From Polyangium fumosum (GTDB taxonomy: Bacteria; Myxococcota_A; Polyangia; Polyangiales; Polyangiaceae): a stretch of 64,000 bases of DNA. Location: assembly GCF_005144585.1 (NCBI RefSeq), contig NZ_SSMQ01000073.1:1-64000 (forward strand). The letters run 5' to 3'. The position numbers were made by a program, and so were the translations under genes. Positions 43,441-52,318 of the stretch are shown in pieces. Each line of letters begins with the position of its first letter. Position 1 is the first letter of the stretch. Below the pieces are notes generated by a model. That model was not told where the DNA came from, searched no databases, and saw nothing but the letters and a program-made list of their open reading frames with translations.

Positions 43441-43839
43441 GTGAGTGGCCAGCCAGCGGCGAAGCTGGGCGACAAGATCATCGGCATCGACACGCACATC
43501 GTGGTGGTCCCCTCGCCTGGCGGCCCCGTACTCACGCCCATGCCGATGCCCTTCCAAGGTGAGCTGTCCGGGGGGCTGAGCTCCGATGTACTCATGGAGA
43601 ACAAACCGGCGGCTACACAGGGGAGCACGGCACAGAATGCTCCGGCCCATGTGCCTCTCGGCGGCACGTTTCAAAAGCCGCCCTCGAACCAAGCTCGGGT
43701 TCAGAAGGGGAGCCGGTCGGTGTGGATCAACAACAAGCCGGCTGCGCACCTCGGCGATCCGGCGCTCACCTGCAACGACCCTGCGGACGCGCCGAACGGG
43801 AGCGTGATCGCGTCGGGGACGGTGCTCGTCGGCGACTAG
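43441..43839 (+). CDS. PAAR-domain spike tip protein
   Basis: I choose the GTG at 43441 (VSGQPAAKLGDKIIGIDTHI), preceded by GGATCGGGAGC; the frame upstream is not protein-like. The 132-residue product is a PAAR protein: AAKLGDKIIGIDTHIVVVPS at the start, then NKPAATQGSTAQNAPAHVPL, and NNKPAAHLGDPALTCNDPAD with metal-site His and Cys and a hydrophobic end (SVIASGTVLVGD). It caps the VgrG spike. It is divergent from vgrG (121 bases between starts) and is followed 8 bases later by a repeat protein. Confidence 0.85.
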   Translation: MSGQPAAKLGDKIIGIDTHIVVVPSPGGPVLTPMPMPFQGELSGGLSSDVLMENKPAATQGSTAQNAPAHVPLGGTFQKPPSNQARVQKGSRSVWINNKPAAHLGDPALTCNDPADAPNGSVIASGTVLVGD

Positions 43840-43847
43840 GGCTGGCG

Positions 43848-45248
43848 ATGGCAGACGTGGCCATCCCCGGTGTGTCCCTTGCGCAGTATGCCGCGATTCG
43901 GGCGGCCGTGGCGGAGGGGTTCGCGCTCGATGCGGTGCTCGAAGTGGAAGGGATCCCGACGCATGCCTTCACGCGTGCCGACCTCGAGTGGAAGAGGCGG
44001 ATCGCGGGGGACCAGAAGCTACTCGACGTGTACATGGCGGAGCTCGCGCGCGCCGAGGACTTGCTCGCGCGGTCGGTCAAGCCCATAGCCGATGACGTCG
44101 TTGCCTGGGTGAGCTTCCTGGCCGCGCTCGAGGCGCACATGCAGCCCTTCGAGCTGCTCGAGCACCATGGGCTCGGGGTGAACGATCTCTCGCGTCTCCA
44201 GCGTCGCTGGGCCGCCCGCATCGAGCAGGAGCCAGCTCTTGACAAGCGGATCGCTGAACTGCGGAAGAAAGGCTCACGACCCGTCGTGGAGATCTCGGTA
44301 GGGCCGCCAGTGCTACGGCCCTCGCGCATGGCGACGGTTTGCACAAAGCCTTCGGGCGACAAGCTGGCGTCACTCTCCGAGCGACGGCTTGCAGATGAAG
44401 CACTCGGGGCGGAGAGTGCGGTTGCGGCTTTACCAGTAGCCAGGGCCCACGACCTGCACGTGACCGGGCCCATGGCGTCCGTATGCCAAGGGCCTGCTCT
44501 GCCCTTCAAGCCGGCAGAGGACGGGGGCCTGAGCGCAGTCTTCGAACCCGAGCCTGTGAGGATTGCCGCGTCGCTCACCGGGACAGCGCCGATGGTCGAT
44601 GTTCCGCGCGGTCCTGCCCTGCCCTTCGCGGGTGCGGCACGCGAGGCTGACGCTCACCGCCGCCCCAATATGCTCGCCGAGACATCCCTCGCGCTCGATA
44701 TTCCACGAGGGCCGCTGATGCCGTTCGTGGCGGGGGCGGGAGTAGGAGAGCGAGGGGAGGGAGCCGGGATCGACGCGACGAGGCCCGTATCGAACGAGGT
44801 GCGCGGCCCGCTGCCAGCCGCTGAAGGTACGTCTTCGACGACGAGCGGACTTGAGCAAACGGCGCCGGTGCTGGTGTTGCCCCGGGGAGACTCCTTGCCC
44901 TTCACGGCGGGGGCATCCCGGTGGCCGGCGTCGGAAACGCCGCCTGTGGTGGTGCCGCACGTTGCCCCCGGTCGGGCCCCTGCTCCTTCGACTGCTCCGA
45001 TGCAGGAACGGCCGTGTCTGTTGCTCACTCTCGAACAGCACGCCGCGCTCACGCTGGAACTCGCGCTGCACCCAGGGCAGGAGGCCGAAGTCCTTGCCCG
45101 GTACAGCCTCACGTCCGAGCAGAAGGCGCAACTTGACCAGGAGTACCGCGAACGAGTCGCGGCAAGCCCCGAGGCGCGGGCGGCCTGGACCACGGCCTAC
45201 CGGGCGCACTACGAGAGGCTGTCGAGGTCACGCCCGCCACGAAGATAA
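43848..45248 (+). CDS. T6SS-linked protein with four PxGPxLPF-type motifs
   Basis: The 466-residue protein starts at ATG 43848, just after the PAAR stop. The first 150 residues are helical (SLAQYAAIRAAVAEGFALDA, FLAALEAHMQPFELLEHHG). The middle is probably disordered and carries four related motifs: QGPALPFKPA, RGPALPFAGA, RGPLMPFVAG and RGDSLPFTAG, at about 44.49, 44.61, 44.71 and 44.88 kb. The last 90 residues are helical again (LTLEQHAALTLELALHPGQE). I do not recognise a family. Its place between PAAR and an HNH nuclease remnant suggests an adaptor or loader for T6SS cargo. The regular motif could be a docking peptide; that is inference. Confidence 0.7.
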   Translation: MADVAIPGVSLAQYAAIRAAVAEGFALDAVLEVEGIPTHAFTRADLEWKRRIAGDQKLLDVYMAELARAEDLLARSVKPIADDVVAWVSFLAALEAHMQPFELLEHHGLGVNDLSRLQRRWAARIEQEPALDKRIAELRKKGSRPVVEISVGPPVLRPSRMATVCTKPSGDKLASLSERRLADEALGAESAVAALPVARAHDLHVTGPMASVCQGPALPFKPAEDGGLSAVFEPEPVRIAASLTGTAPMVDVPRGPALPFAGAAREADAHRRPNMLAETSLALDIPRGPLMPFVAGAGVGERGEGAGIDATRPVSNEVRGPLPAAEGTSSTTSGLEQTAPVLVLPRGDSLPFTAGASRWPASETPPVVVPHVAPGRAPAPSTAPMQERPCLLLTLEQHAALTLELALHPGQEAEVLARYSLTSEQKAQLDQEYRERVAASPEARAAWTTAYRAHYERLSRSRPPRR

Positions 45249-45273
45249 TCCTGGGTCTTTTCAAAGGAATCGC

Positions 45274-45968
45274 TTGGATCTGGACACGGGACGAGAAGCG
45301 AAGGATGTAGCGCGGTTAGGGGTGGTGGAAACCGCTGCGAGCGCCGGGCGAGCACGAGAGGGGCTCAAACGGATCGCCGCGCAAGGCAAGGCAGTCATCC
45401 TGCTCCGACAGGTAAAGGCGAAGCCGCGGCCCGAGTACATGCTCTTCGCGCCCGTGGTCATCCGAGGCTTCGATGATATCGCTCGGAAGGTACGCCTTGA
45501 TCTCGCCTCGGCGCAGGTTGACGTTGCTGGCATCCCGGCCCCTGTGCCGACGCCGTTCTCCAAGGCGTACGCCGAGACGATCGTGAAGGCACGCCTGCAC
45601 CAGGCTCACTTCCGCCGTGAGATCCTGACCGCCTACGCCCAGCGCTGCTGCATCTGCGAGCTGCGAGAGCGCCCCTGCTCGACGCAGCCCACATCGTGCC
45701 CGACCGCCTCCCCGAAGGGGTGCCCGAGGTGCGCAACGGGCTTGCCATGTGCCCGACGCACCACCGGGCCTACGATCAGAACCTCTTGCTGGTCACGGAG
45801 CAGCACCGCGTCGAGGTGCAGCGCGATCGGCTCTACTACGCAGAGAGCGAGGCAACGGCGCGGATGCTCTTGGAATTCGACGGGCGGGAGATCTTGCTGT
45901 CGAAGCGGGAGCACTTGCGGCCGGATCCTGAGTTCCTGAGGCGGAAGCTCGTGCTCGCAGCAGCGTGA
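45274..45968 (+). pseudogene. HNH endonuclease, frameshifted and 5'-truncated
   Basis: Two frames together read as one HNH nuclease. The first runs through YMLFAPVVIRGFDDIARKVR and RLHQAHFRREILTAYAQRCC to ICELRERP. Adding one base in the C-run near 45672 continues with LLDAAHIVPDRLPEGVPEVR, NGLAMCPTHHRAYDQNLLLV and on to a stop at 45968. The HNH core (AHIVPD, NGL, CxxHHxAYD) is then complete. The N-terminal part expected for this putative restriction-nuclease family is missing; the only start in range is a TTG at 45274. Either the gene is decaying or one C was lost in sequencing. It follows the T6SS-linked repeat protein, so it might also have been a nuclease toxin. Confidence 0.7.
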
Positions 45969-46111
45969 GCGCCGGTGCATCAAGCCAGCCTTGTTCCTGA
46001 GCCTGAGAAGGCCTCGAGAGCCGCTAGATGTTCGCGGGCAACGATGTCGAGCGCTCCAGGCACACGTGGGGCTGAGAACCACGCAGGCGCCTGGGCAGCG
46101 AGCGCGGCACC

Positions 46112-47029
46112 TCAGCCCATGAACACCTGCTCGCGGTGCCAGGCGAGCGCTTCGCTCGAGGGCCGCATCGTGGGCTGCGCGGGCAGGTCGAGCCCGCGAC
46201 CGTGCAGGCCGTAGTAGGAGCGGCCGTTCTCGAAGTGGTCCTTGAGGCGACGTCCGACGACGAAGCGGTTGTCCTCGTCCACCGTGACGTAGCCGTGATC
46301 GAACAGCCGGTGGATATCCGTGCGAAGGGTGAGGCCGTTCTTCACGTCGTGGTCTCCTCCACGCGCGTAAGGTCGGATATGGGCCGCCTCGAGCACAGGT
46401 AGCGAGTGCTCGCCCGTCACCGAGCAGGCGCGGGCGTACGCTTCGAGTACCTGAACGCGGAAGATGCCCTGCCCGAGCCGAGGGAGGTAGAGGCTGGGCT
46501 TGCCGTAGCGAGGCCTGTCGGTGGTCGCGGTGAGGACGTGGGGTGTAGCGGGCGCGCGCGCCAGGCACTCCCGCCAGACCCGTAGCCCCTCGCCCGCGGC
46601 GAGGTCGTACGTCGCGCCGGTCTGGATACGAGGCGACCAATCGCTTGGCGGCGTAACCCATGCGTGTTGAGGGAAGAAACGGGCCTCGGCGATGAGGCAG
46701 CAGCCGATCTGGCCGACGGGATCAGCCTCGATGCGTGCACCCACCTGGATGCGGCGCAGTCGGTTGCGGAGCGCCTCCAAGTTGTCGACGCCGTTCGCCT
46801 CACCGAACGTCTCCCACGCGAGCCAGTCGGGCAGCACCGAGAAGCCGGCGAAGAAGCCGTACCCTGCGATCGCATGGTAGGGCGCCTTCAGCTTGAAGAG
46901 GAAGGGCGTGCCGATCGCGAGGTTAAAGCGCCGCGTGGAGGGCCGCCAGAAGTTGGCGTCGCGAGGCCCCGCCTCACGCGAGAGACGCTCGTACCAGCCC
47001 GGGTCGGTGACGGCGAGGAAGCCGTCCAT
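46112..47029 (-). CDS. HNH endonuclease (putative restriction enzyme)
   Basis: The 305-residue protein starts at ATG 47029. Residues 1-190 form an N-terminal domain beginning FLAVTDPGWYERL with NFWRPSTRRFNL, seen in a common group of putative restriction HNH proteins, where it may read DNA bases. Residues about 200-290 are the HNH nuclease: VLEAYARACSVTGEHSLPVL, EAAHIRPYARGGDHDVKNGL and TLRTDIHRLFDHGYVTVDE. It is divergent from the membrane-protein gene (starts 29 bases apart). No methyltransferase sits next to it, so it may act on modified DNA or rely on one elsewhere. Confidence 0.85.
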   Translation of the reverse strand: MDGFLAVTDPGWYERLSREAGPRDANFWRPSTRRFNLAIGTPFLFKLKAPYHAIAGYGFFAGFSVLPDWLAWETFGEANGVDNLEALRNRLRRIQVGARIEADPVGQIGCCLIAEARFFPQHAWVTPPSDWSPRIQTGATYDLAAGEGLRVWRECLARAPATPHVLTATTDRPRYGKPSLYLPRLGQGIFRVQVLEAYARACSVTGEHSLPVLEAAHIRPYARGGDHDVKNGLTLRTDIHRLFDHGYVTVDEDNRFVVGRRLKDHFENGRSYYGLHGRGLDLPAQPTMRPSSEALAWHREQVFMG

Positions 47030-47058
47030 GGGGCTGAATGATACATGAGAGCGGCGTG

Positions 47059-47604
47059 ATGTTCGAGCTTCCGCGGTTCGGGCGAGACGACGCCGTCCTC
47101 CTTGTCTCGACGACGAGCCTCGCGCTCGCCTACGGCATCGCCCACGACCACGTAACCGCCACGCTCTCGCCTGAGTACTTCCTCATCGGCAAGAACCTCG
47201 CGAGCGACCCGCGCCCCTTCCGGTGGGCGGTGACGATGCTCGCCGCTAAGGCGTCGTGGCCTCTGGGTGTGCTCGCCAGCATGACCTTGCGGTTCGCCAA
47301 CGAGCCCTCACCACGCCTGCCGCAGCGGCTCCCTCTTCGAGGGTTACTCGGCTTCATGGTTGTTCCGCTGGTCGTGGCTGCTGTCGTCGCGTTGATGCTC
47401 GGAGCGTCGCCGACAAGCTTGGATCCATGGGATCAGCGCGCCGTCGCGGAGGTGCTCGCCGGCTCAGAGTGCGCATCGGCGTTCATGAGGGTGTGGCGCA
47501 TGCACATCGGGTCGTACGTCGGCGGCGCGCTCGGACTGGTCCTCGCCGTGGCGCTCGTGAGACGGCGGCGCGCGCAGGCTGGCCGGCTTCGATCGAGCCG
47601 GTAG
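47059..47604 (+). CDS. Membrane protein of unknown function
   Basis: From ATG 47059 (MFELPRFGRDDAVLLVSTTS) the product is 181 residues with two clear membrane helices (LLGFMVVPLVVAAVVALMLG near 100-120, VGGALGLVLAVALVRRR near the C-terminus) and a weaker one at the start. A basic C-terminal tail follows. An ATG 7 codons earlier is possible. It lies between two HNH nuclease genes and could be an effector-like membrane component of a defence gene set, but no family is recognised. Confidence 0.6.
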   Translation: MFELPRFGRDDAVLLVSTTSLALAYGIAHDHVTATLSPEYFLIGKNLASDPRPFRWAVTMLAAKASWPLGVLASMTLRFANEPSPRLPQRLPLRGLLGFMVVPLVVAAVVALMLGASPTSLDPWDQRAVAEVLAGSECASAFMRVWRMHIGSYVGGALGLVLAVALVRRRRAQAGRLRSSR

Positions 47605-47662
47605 TCGATCCCCACGTCGTCGAGTTCGAGACCAGTTCACGCGCGAGCCCAGGGGTAGCAAG

Positions 47663-48736
47663 ATGCCGAGCCGCATGCCCGCGCCGTGCTCCGACGAGCA
47701 GGTGAAGTTCCTGCTGCAGCTCCAGACCCTGCTCGCTCAGGGCGGCTTCGTCGCCACGTACAAGTTCGCACTCTTGCTCGCCCTCGCCGACATCTCCGTC
47801 GAGAAGGGGGATGACAGCGGGGCTTCGATGCGCGTGAGCATCGAGGCGATCGCCGAGAAGTTCGTGGACTACTACTGGCGGCAAGCGATGCCCTACCAGG
47901 GGCTCGGCGCGAAGAAGGCGGCAGTCCTGAGGCAGAACACGGATCGGCAGGCCGCCATCATCCGCGCGATCGAGGAGATCCGCTCGAGGTGCGAGGGGTC
48001 GCTGCCCCGGGCGAGGAACGATCGTCGCACCTGGCAGTCCCTGCTCGCGAAGGTTAAGCGCACGATCAAGGAGCAGCCCCTCCTGAAGCTCCAGACGATC
48101 GGAGGCCGCCAGCTCGAGTTCCTGTACGCGAACACGGTGGTCGCCGACGCGATCGAGCTGAAGCCCGGCGTGGCCTTCTGCCTTCGCCGCTACCACGAGC
48201 TGATCCAAGATCTCGTGCGCGGCGCGTGGGTGCGCTTCGTGCGCGGGTTGAGAGAGAACCAGCCTCTGCTCGGGCAGACCGTCGACCTAGACGAGTTCCT
48301 GTTCGGCTCAGAACGCGCAGACCTCTCGGTCGCTCGCCCCGTCCTGCTCGACTTCCAGGAGGGCCGCTGCTTCTACTGCGAAGGCGTGTTGCAGAGCCGC
48401 GGGGAGGTCGACCACTTCGTGCCCTGGTCCCTCTACCCCGTCGACCTCGGACACAACTTCGTCCTCGCCCACGCGAGCTGCAACGCCGCGAAGAAGGACC
48501 GCCTTGCCGCCTACGAGCACCTTCACCGCTGGTGCGATCGAAACGTCGAGCAGGGGAAGGAGCTGGGCGCAGCGTTCGACGAGGTCGGGTTTCTGCACGA
48601 CCTGCAAGCCTCTTGGAGAGTGACCTCGTGGGCCTACGGGCAGGCTGCTGCGGCCGGGGTCCACGTCTGGGCGAGGGGAGGGGGCAGCGTCTCGCTGGAT
48701 CCGAGATGGCGGGGACTACAGGGAATGAGGCTTTGA
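47663..48736 (+). CDS. HNH endonuclease-domain protein
   Basis: The 357-residue protein has a helical N-terminal part (residues 10-200, including YKFALLLALADISVEKGDD) and a C-terminal HNH nuclease with zinc-binding cysteines: GRCFYCEGVLQSRGEVDHFV, PWSLYPVDLGHNFVLAHASC and NAAKKDRLAAYEHL. This is the CxxC...DHFxPW...HxSCNxxKKD form frequent in defence islands and in HNH proteins near restriction systems. It lies 58 bases after the membrane-protein gene, on the same strand. Confidence 0.82.
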   Translation: MPSRMPAPCSDEQVKFLLQLQTLLAQGGFVATYKFALLLALADISVEKGDDSGASMRVSIEAIAEKFVDYYWRQAMPYQGLGAKKAAVLRQNTDRQAAIIRAIEEIRSRCEGSLPRARNDRRTWQSLLAKVKRTIKEQPLLKLQTIGGRQLEFLYANTVVADAIELKPGVAFCLRRYHELIQDLVRGAWVRFVRGLRENQPLLGQTVDLDEFLFGSERADLSVARPVLLDFQEGRCFYCEGVLQSRGEVDHFVPWSLYPVDLGHNFVLAHASCNAAKKDRLAAYEHLHRWCDRNVEQGKELGAAFDEVGFLHDLQASWRVTSWAYGQAAAAGVHVWARGGGSVSLDPRWRGLQGMRL

Positions 48737-49022
48737 TGCGCCGGAAAACGCCCGCACGATACCGGATCCGGCGTCTCCGCAACCTTTTGTACGAGCTGCT
48801 CGAGCGCGCTGTCTAAAATGCGTGGTTGAGCGGATCTCCGCTGGGAGGGCAGTCTCGCTCCCGATCGTCTGACGGGTGAGGCCGTGCCAGCCGCTTCCAC
48901 AGCGGCGAGTAGGAGGGCTGGTATCAGCAGCACGAACACGAGCGCGGCCCGGCCCCTCTGCCGTGCGCCTCAACATGAGCACCTCGACGGGGGCGAGCTC
49001 GGCGAGCAGCACTAGGGCGGCG

Positions 49023-49205
49023 CTGGGCGTCGCGTGGCAGCGCGGCTGCGCGAGCGTGTCGTGCTTTGTCCCCGGCGCCAACCACGCCGTCATGCAGCAC
49101 GCGCTGGGGCATGGCCTGCGGAGCCAGCTGCCGACGCCCGTCATGTCGTCCGAGCCTATCGACAGCTGGCCGAGCTACCTGCCGCGCAACCCCGGCTTCA
49201 TGTGA
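49023..49205 (+). pseudogene. C-terminal fragment of a GNAT-like acetyltransferase
   Basis: In the 460-base gap after the HNH gene one plus-strand frame reads VSCFVPGANHAVMQHALGHG, then MSSEPIDSWPSYLPRNPGFM before a stop. This recalls the C-terminal part of a GNAT group (VPGxNxxAMxxALxxGxR...MSS...YLPxxPxFM). Nothing upstream in frame continues it, so it appears to be a 60-residue remnant. Its stop overlaps the end of the convergent oxidase gene. The remaining sequence (48737-49022) shows nothing I can support. Confidence 0.35.
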
Positions 49206-50364
49206 CCCGCGATGCGGCGTCGAAGCGCGCGGCGCCGAACGCCGACAGCTCGACGGGCGGCGGCTTCTGCTGCGCGAGGAACGCCAGCGCCTCGCCAATC
49301 GCGGTCGCGAACTTGAAGCCGTGCCCCGAGCACGCGGACGCGTACACCACGCGGGGCGACTGCGCAGAGGCGCCGATCAGGAACGACTCGTCCGTGCTCA
49401 TCGTGTAGTAGCAGAGGCGGGCGTCGATCGGGCTTGGCTCGAGATCGGGGAAGATCTGCGCGACGTAGCTCGCGATCTCCTGGCGCTGGTGATCGGTCAC
49501 GCGCGGGATCGCCGTATCCGGATCCGCGGGGACGTGCTGGCGGTTGTGAAACCCGATCTTCACGCCTTGCTCGGCGCTCGTGCCCGCGGCGATCCCGTAC
49601 AGCAGGCTGCCATCCTGGCACTCGTACAGGAACACCGGGAAGCGCTTGTGGTCGAAGTCCTCCATCCGCCCGGGCCGCGGCGAGAACCAGTAGATCGGCA
49701 CGCGGTTGGGCACGAGGTGCGGGCGCAGCTCCGGCACCAGCCGACGCCCCATCCAGGGCCCGACGGTGACCACCGCCGCCGCGGCCTGCACGACCTGGCC
49801 GCTGCGCGTGCGCACGGTGACGTCATGCGGCGTAGACCCCAGCGACTCCACCGGATCGCCGTACCACGCGGTGCCCGCGCCGCGCACGGCCTCGTTCACC
49901 ATCTGCAGGCGCGCCTCCTCCGCCGCGATCGCGTACGCGGCCGGCTCGTAGATCGCCTGCATGTCATCGGTCACCTGGAACGCCGGGAGGCGCTCGCGGA
50001 TGCGCGCGGCGTCCCACATCTCGTGCGGAATGTCGTCGGCGATCGCGGTGCGCTGGCTGCCCGCGACCACGCCGGCCGCGCGCGGGCCGATGAACACGCC
50101 CCCCGTCGGAATGATCAGCCGCCGGCCGGTCTTGTCCTGCAGCGCGGTCCACAGCTCGTGCGCCCGGTTGAGCAGCCCGATGTACTTCTCGCCTTCCCAA
50201 TAGGCGCGCCGGAAGATCCGGGTGCCGCCGTGCGATGACCCGCCGGTGTGCGTCGGCCCGCCGCCCTCGATGCCGAGCACGGTGATGCCGGCCTCGGCGA
50301 GGTTCCACAGCGCCGCGGAGCCCATGATGCCGAGGCCGATTACAACGACGTCGCAGCGCTTCAC
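49198..50364 (-). CDS. FAD-dependent amine oxidase (SolA/sarcosine oxidase type)
   Basis: I choose the GTG at 50364, with GGAGGT 5-7 bases upstream. The 388-residue product begins with the FAD-binding motif VVVIGLGIMGSAALWNLAEA and ends with RVVYASACSGHGFKFATAIG, as in monomeric sarcosine oxidase and N-methyltryptophan oxidase, where FAD is bound covalently through the Cys of the late ACSGHGFK motif (here CSGHGFK is kept). It would oxidise a secondary, often N-methylated, amino acid and release peroxide. It is the last gene of a minus-strand operon with the EamA exporter (4-base overlap) and the methyltransferase. Confidence 0.88.
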   Translation of the reverse strand: MKRCDVVVIGLGIMGSAALWNLAEAGITVLGIEGGGPTHTGGSSHGGTRIFRRAYWEGEKYIGLLNRAHELWTALQDKTGRRLIIPTGGVFIGPRAAGVVAGSQRTAIADDIPHEMWDAARIRERLPAFQVTDDMQAIYEPAAYAIAAEEARLQMVNEAVRGAGTAWYGDPVESLGSTPHDVTVRTRSGQVVQAAAAVVTVGPWMGRRLVPELRPHLVPNRVPIYWFSPRPGRMEDFDHKRFPVFLYECQDGSLLYGIAAGTSAEQGVKIGFHNRQHVPADPDTAIPRVTDHQRQEIASYVAQIFPDLEPSPIDARLCYYTMSTDESFLIGASAQSPRVVYASACSGHGFKFATAIGEALAFLAQQKPPPVELSAFGAARFDAASRVT

Positions 50365-51290
50365 GGGCGACCTCCGATCGCCCGCACGAGCTGCTGCTGC
50401 CGGCGCGCGCTCAGGAACGTCTCTATCACGATGACCAGCAGTGCGAACCAGATCAGGAAGAAGCAGAACAGCGTGTTGCTCGACATCGGCTGACGATAGA
50501 ACACCAGCGCGACGATCAGCTGGGTGCTGGGCAGCACGAATTGAAAGAACCCCATCGTCGATAGCGATAGCCGACGCGCCGCGTGCGCGAACAACCACAG
50601 CGGGAACAGCGAGACCAGGCCGCACGACATCAGGAGCGTGATATTCGCCGCCAACGACGCCGGCGGCAGCCCCAGGCTCAGCGACGTGGTCGGCAGCAGG
50701 ACCGCGAGCACGATCGTGAGCACCGTGGTCTCGACCAGCAGCCCGGTGAAGGCGTCGAGCGTCGTGACCTTCTTCAGGCAGGCATAGCCGCCCCAGCCGA
50801 TGCCGATCACGAGGTAGACCCAGTGGCTCAGCTCGCCGCTGCGCAGCAGCAGCAGGACGGCCCCGACGATCAGCAACAGCGCGCTGCGCCGCACGACGCT
50901 CAGCGAGTCCTTGAGGACGACGATGCCGACGCCGATCGCGACAAACGGCGCGATCAGGTAGCCGAGCCCGCTCTCGACGACGTGGCCGTGGATCGACGCC
51001 CAGATAAAGGTGCCCCAGTTGGCCGCGACGAGCAGCGCGGCGGCGGCGTGGACGCCGATCGTCTTGCGCGACAGTCGCGCGCGCAGGCCGCTTAGCTTGC
51101 CGAGCGCGCACATCATGACGATGAGCGTGATCAGCGAGACCAGGATGCGATAGCACAGCAGCGTCGTCGGCGAGATTGGGGCGAGCGCGCGCCAGAACAG
51201 CGACGACGCGCCGAGGCTCAGATTGGCAATCACACCGGCGGCGACGCCGACGCCGTAGCACGAAGACGGCTGATTCGATAGGTTAGACAT
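50361..51290 (-). CDS. EamA/RhtA-type small-molecule exporter
   Basis: From ATG 51290 (MSNLSNQPSSCYGVGVAAGV) the product is 309 residues with about ten membrane helices in two EamA repeats (ANLSLGASSLFWRALAPISP in the first, WGGYACLKKVTTLDAFTGLL in the second). RarD, RhtA and other amino-acid or metabolite exporters share this fold. It overlaps the oxidase start by 4 bases and its own start overlaps the methyltransferase stop by 8. In this operon it probably exports the end product or protects the cell from an intermediate. Confidence 0.85.
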   Translation of the reverse strand: MSNLSNQPSSCYGVGVAAGVIANLSLGASSLFWRALAPISPTTLLCYRILVSLITLIVMMCALGKLSGLRARLSRKTIGVHAAAALLVAANWGTFIWASIHGHVVESGLGYLIAPFVAIGVGIVVLKDSLSVVRRSALLLIVGAVLLLLRSGELSHWVYLVIGIGWGGYACLKKVTTLDAFTGLLVETTVLTIVLAVLLPTTSLSLGLPPASLAANITLLMSCGLVSLFPLWLFAHAARRLSLSTMGFFQFVLPSTQLIVALVFYRQPMSSNTLFCFFLIWFALLVIVIETFLSARRQQQLVRAIGGRP

Positions 51291-52176
51291 AAATGTTTCC
51301 AGCCAGCTGACAATCCACCAGCTCGTATGACCAGTAGAGGTTGCCCTGGCTGTCAACAGTGTATGCCGAACCGTGATGTTTGCGCCATCGCGCGAATTCC
51401 GCGCGCAGCTCCTGGCTGATGCGCTTCCAGTGATCCGAGTAGAACAGCAGCGGGAAGGTGTGCCGCTCGCACAGCCGGAAGCGCAGCGGGGGCGCGCCGT
51501 CGTGCTGCGCCTTGTACTGGTGGAGCATGCTCTTGATGCCGACCAGCGAGTTGAGGCCGACGATCGCGCGACCGTCCGGACGCAGGTAGCCGGGCAGCTC
51601 GTCGAGGAACCGCATCAGGATCTGGTCGCCGTAGAACATCGCCGACGGATCGATGTCGCCGCGGATGCGCGCCAGCTCCTCGCGAAGCTCGGGCGACGGC
51701 GTCCGCCACCCCGGGGGATTGAATATGATCATGTCGTAGCGATCGCTGCCAGGCTTGAGCCCGGAGAACAGATCGCTGACCACGAACCTGATCCTGGCGT
51801 CCGGGAAGTTCAGCTGCTCGTTCTCCGCCGCCAGCGCCACCGAGGTCGCCGAGATGTCGCTCGCCGTCACGTCGGCCGCGCCGATGCTGCGCAGCAGGAT
51901 CGCCAGCGCGCCGCAGCCCGTGCCGATGTCGAGGAACCGGCCCTCTAGGTCGCGGTCCTCGACGGTCTTCAACAGGTGAGCGCCGAGCGCCAGCCCGGCC
52001 GGGCTGATCTTGAACACGCCCGGCCTGTCGAGCAGCTCGATACTGTGCCCGAGCCCGAAATACGCGCTGTAGCCATTGGACGACTCGCGCTCCGAGTGCG
52101 GCAGCTCGCCGAGCGGCCGCGGGCTCACCGAGCGGATCATCTCCACGAGCCAACTCTGTTCGTTCAGGCCTAGCAT
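51283..52176 (-). CDS. Class I SAM methyltransferase (HemK/PrmC-like motif)
   Basis: From ATG 52176 (behind GGGGAGAAG) the product is 297 residues. The AdoMet motif is RFLDIGTGCGALAILLRSIG near residue 95, followed by VTASDISATSVALAAENEQL, and the catalytic loop is MIIFNPPGWRTPSP, an NPPx motif as in N- or amide methyltransferases. No DNA-binding domain is present, so it probably methylates a small molecule or peptide. It is first of the three coupled genes with the exporter and amine oxidase. An IS630 element separates it from the ProC-like gene upstream; that insertion may affect its promoter. Confidence 0.82.
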   Translation of the reverse strand: MLGLNEQSWLVEMIRSVSPRPLGELPHSERESSNGYSAYFGLGHSIELLDRPGVFKISPAGLALGAHLLKTVEDRDLEGRFLDIGTGCGALAILLRSIGAADVTASDISATSVALAAENEQLNFPDARIRFVVSDLFSGLKPGSDRYDMIIFNPPGWRTPSPELREELARIRGDIDPSAMFYGDQILMRFLDELPGYLRPDGRAIVGLNSLVGIKSMLHQYKAQHDGAPPLRFRLCERHTFPLLFYSDHWKRISQELRAEFARWRKHHGSAYTVDSQGNLYWSYELVDCQLAGNIYV

Positions 52177-52318
52177 TGCGGCTTCTCCCCGCCTTGGCAG
52201 ATGTGGTGATGAGCCCCTAGGAGGCTGGTGTTTTTCTCCGACCATGGGAGATCTGGACGTGAAATCATTGAGGATTTCGGCCAGATTTCAGCCGCTTCGG
52301 CCGTTTGGCAGCAGCCTC

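Noticed and set aside
43320..43667. N-terminal extension of the vgrG frame resembling a signal peptide
   Set aside because: It is antisense to the PAAR gene; VgrG proteins have no signal peptide and ATG 43319 gives the normal start.
48716..49144. A 142-residue minus-strand frame in the gap after the HNH gene
   Set aside because: No start signal, no domain and an amino-acid mix typical of shadows; the plus-strand GNAT-like fragment explains part of it better.
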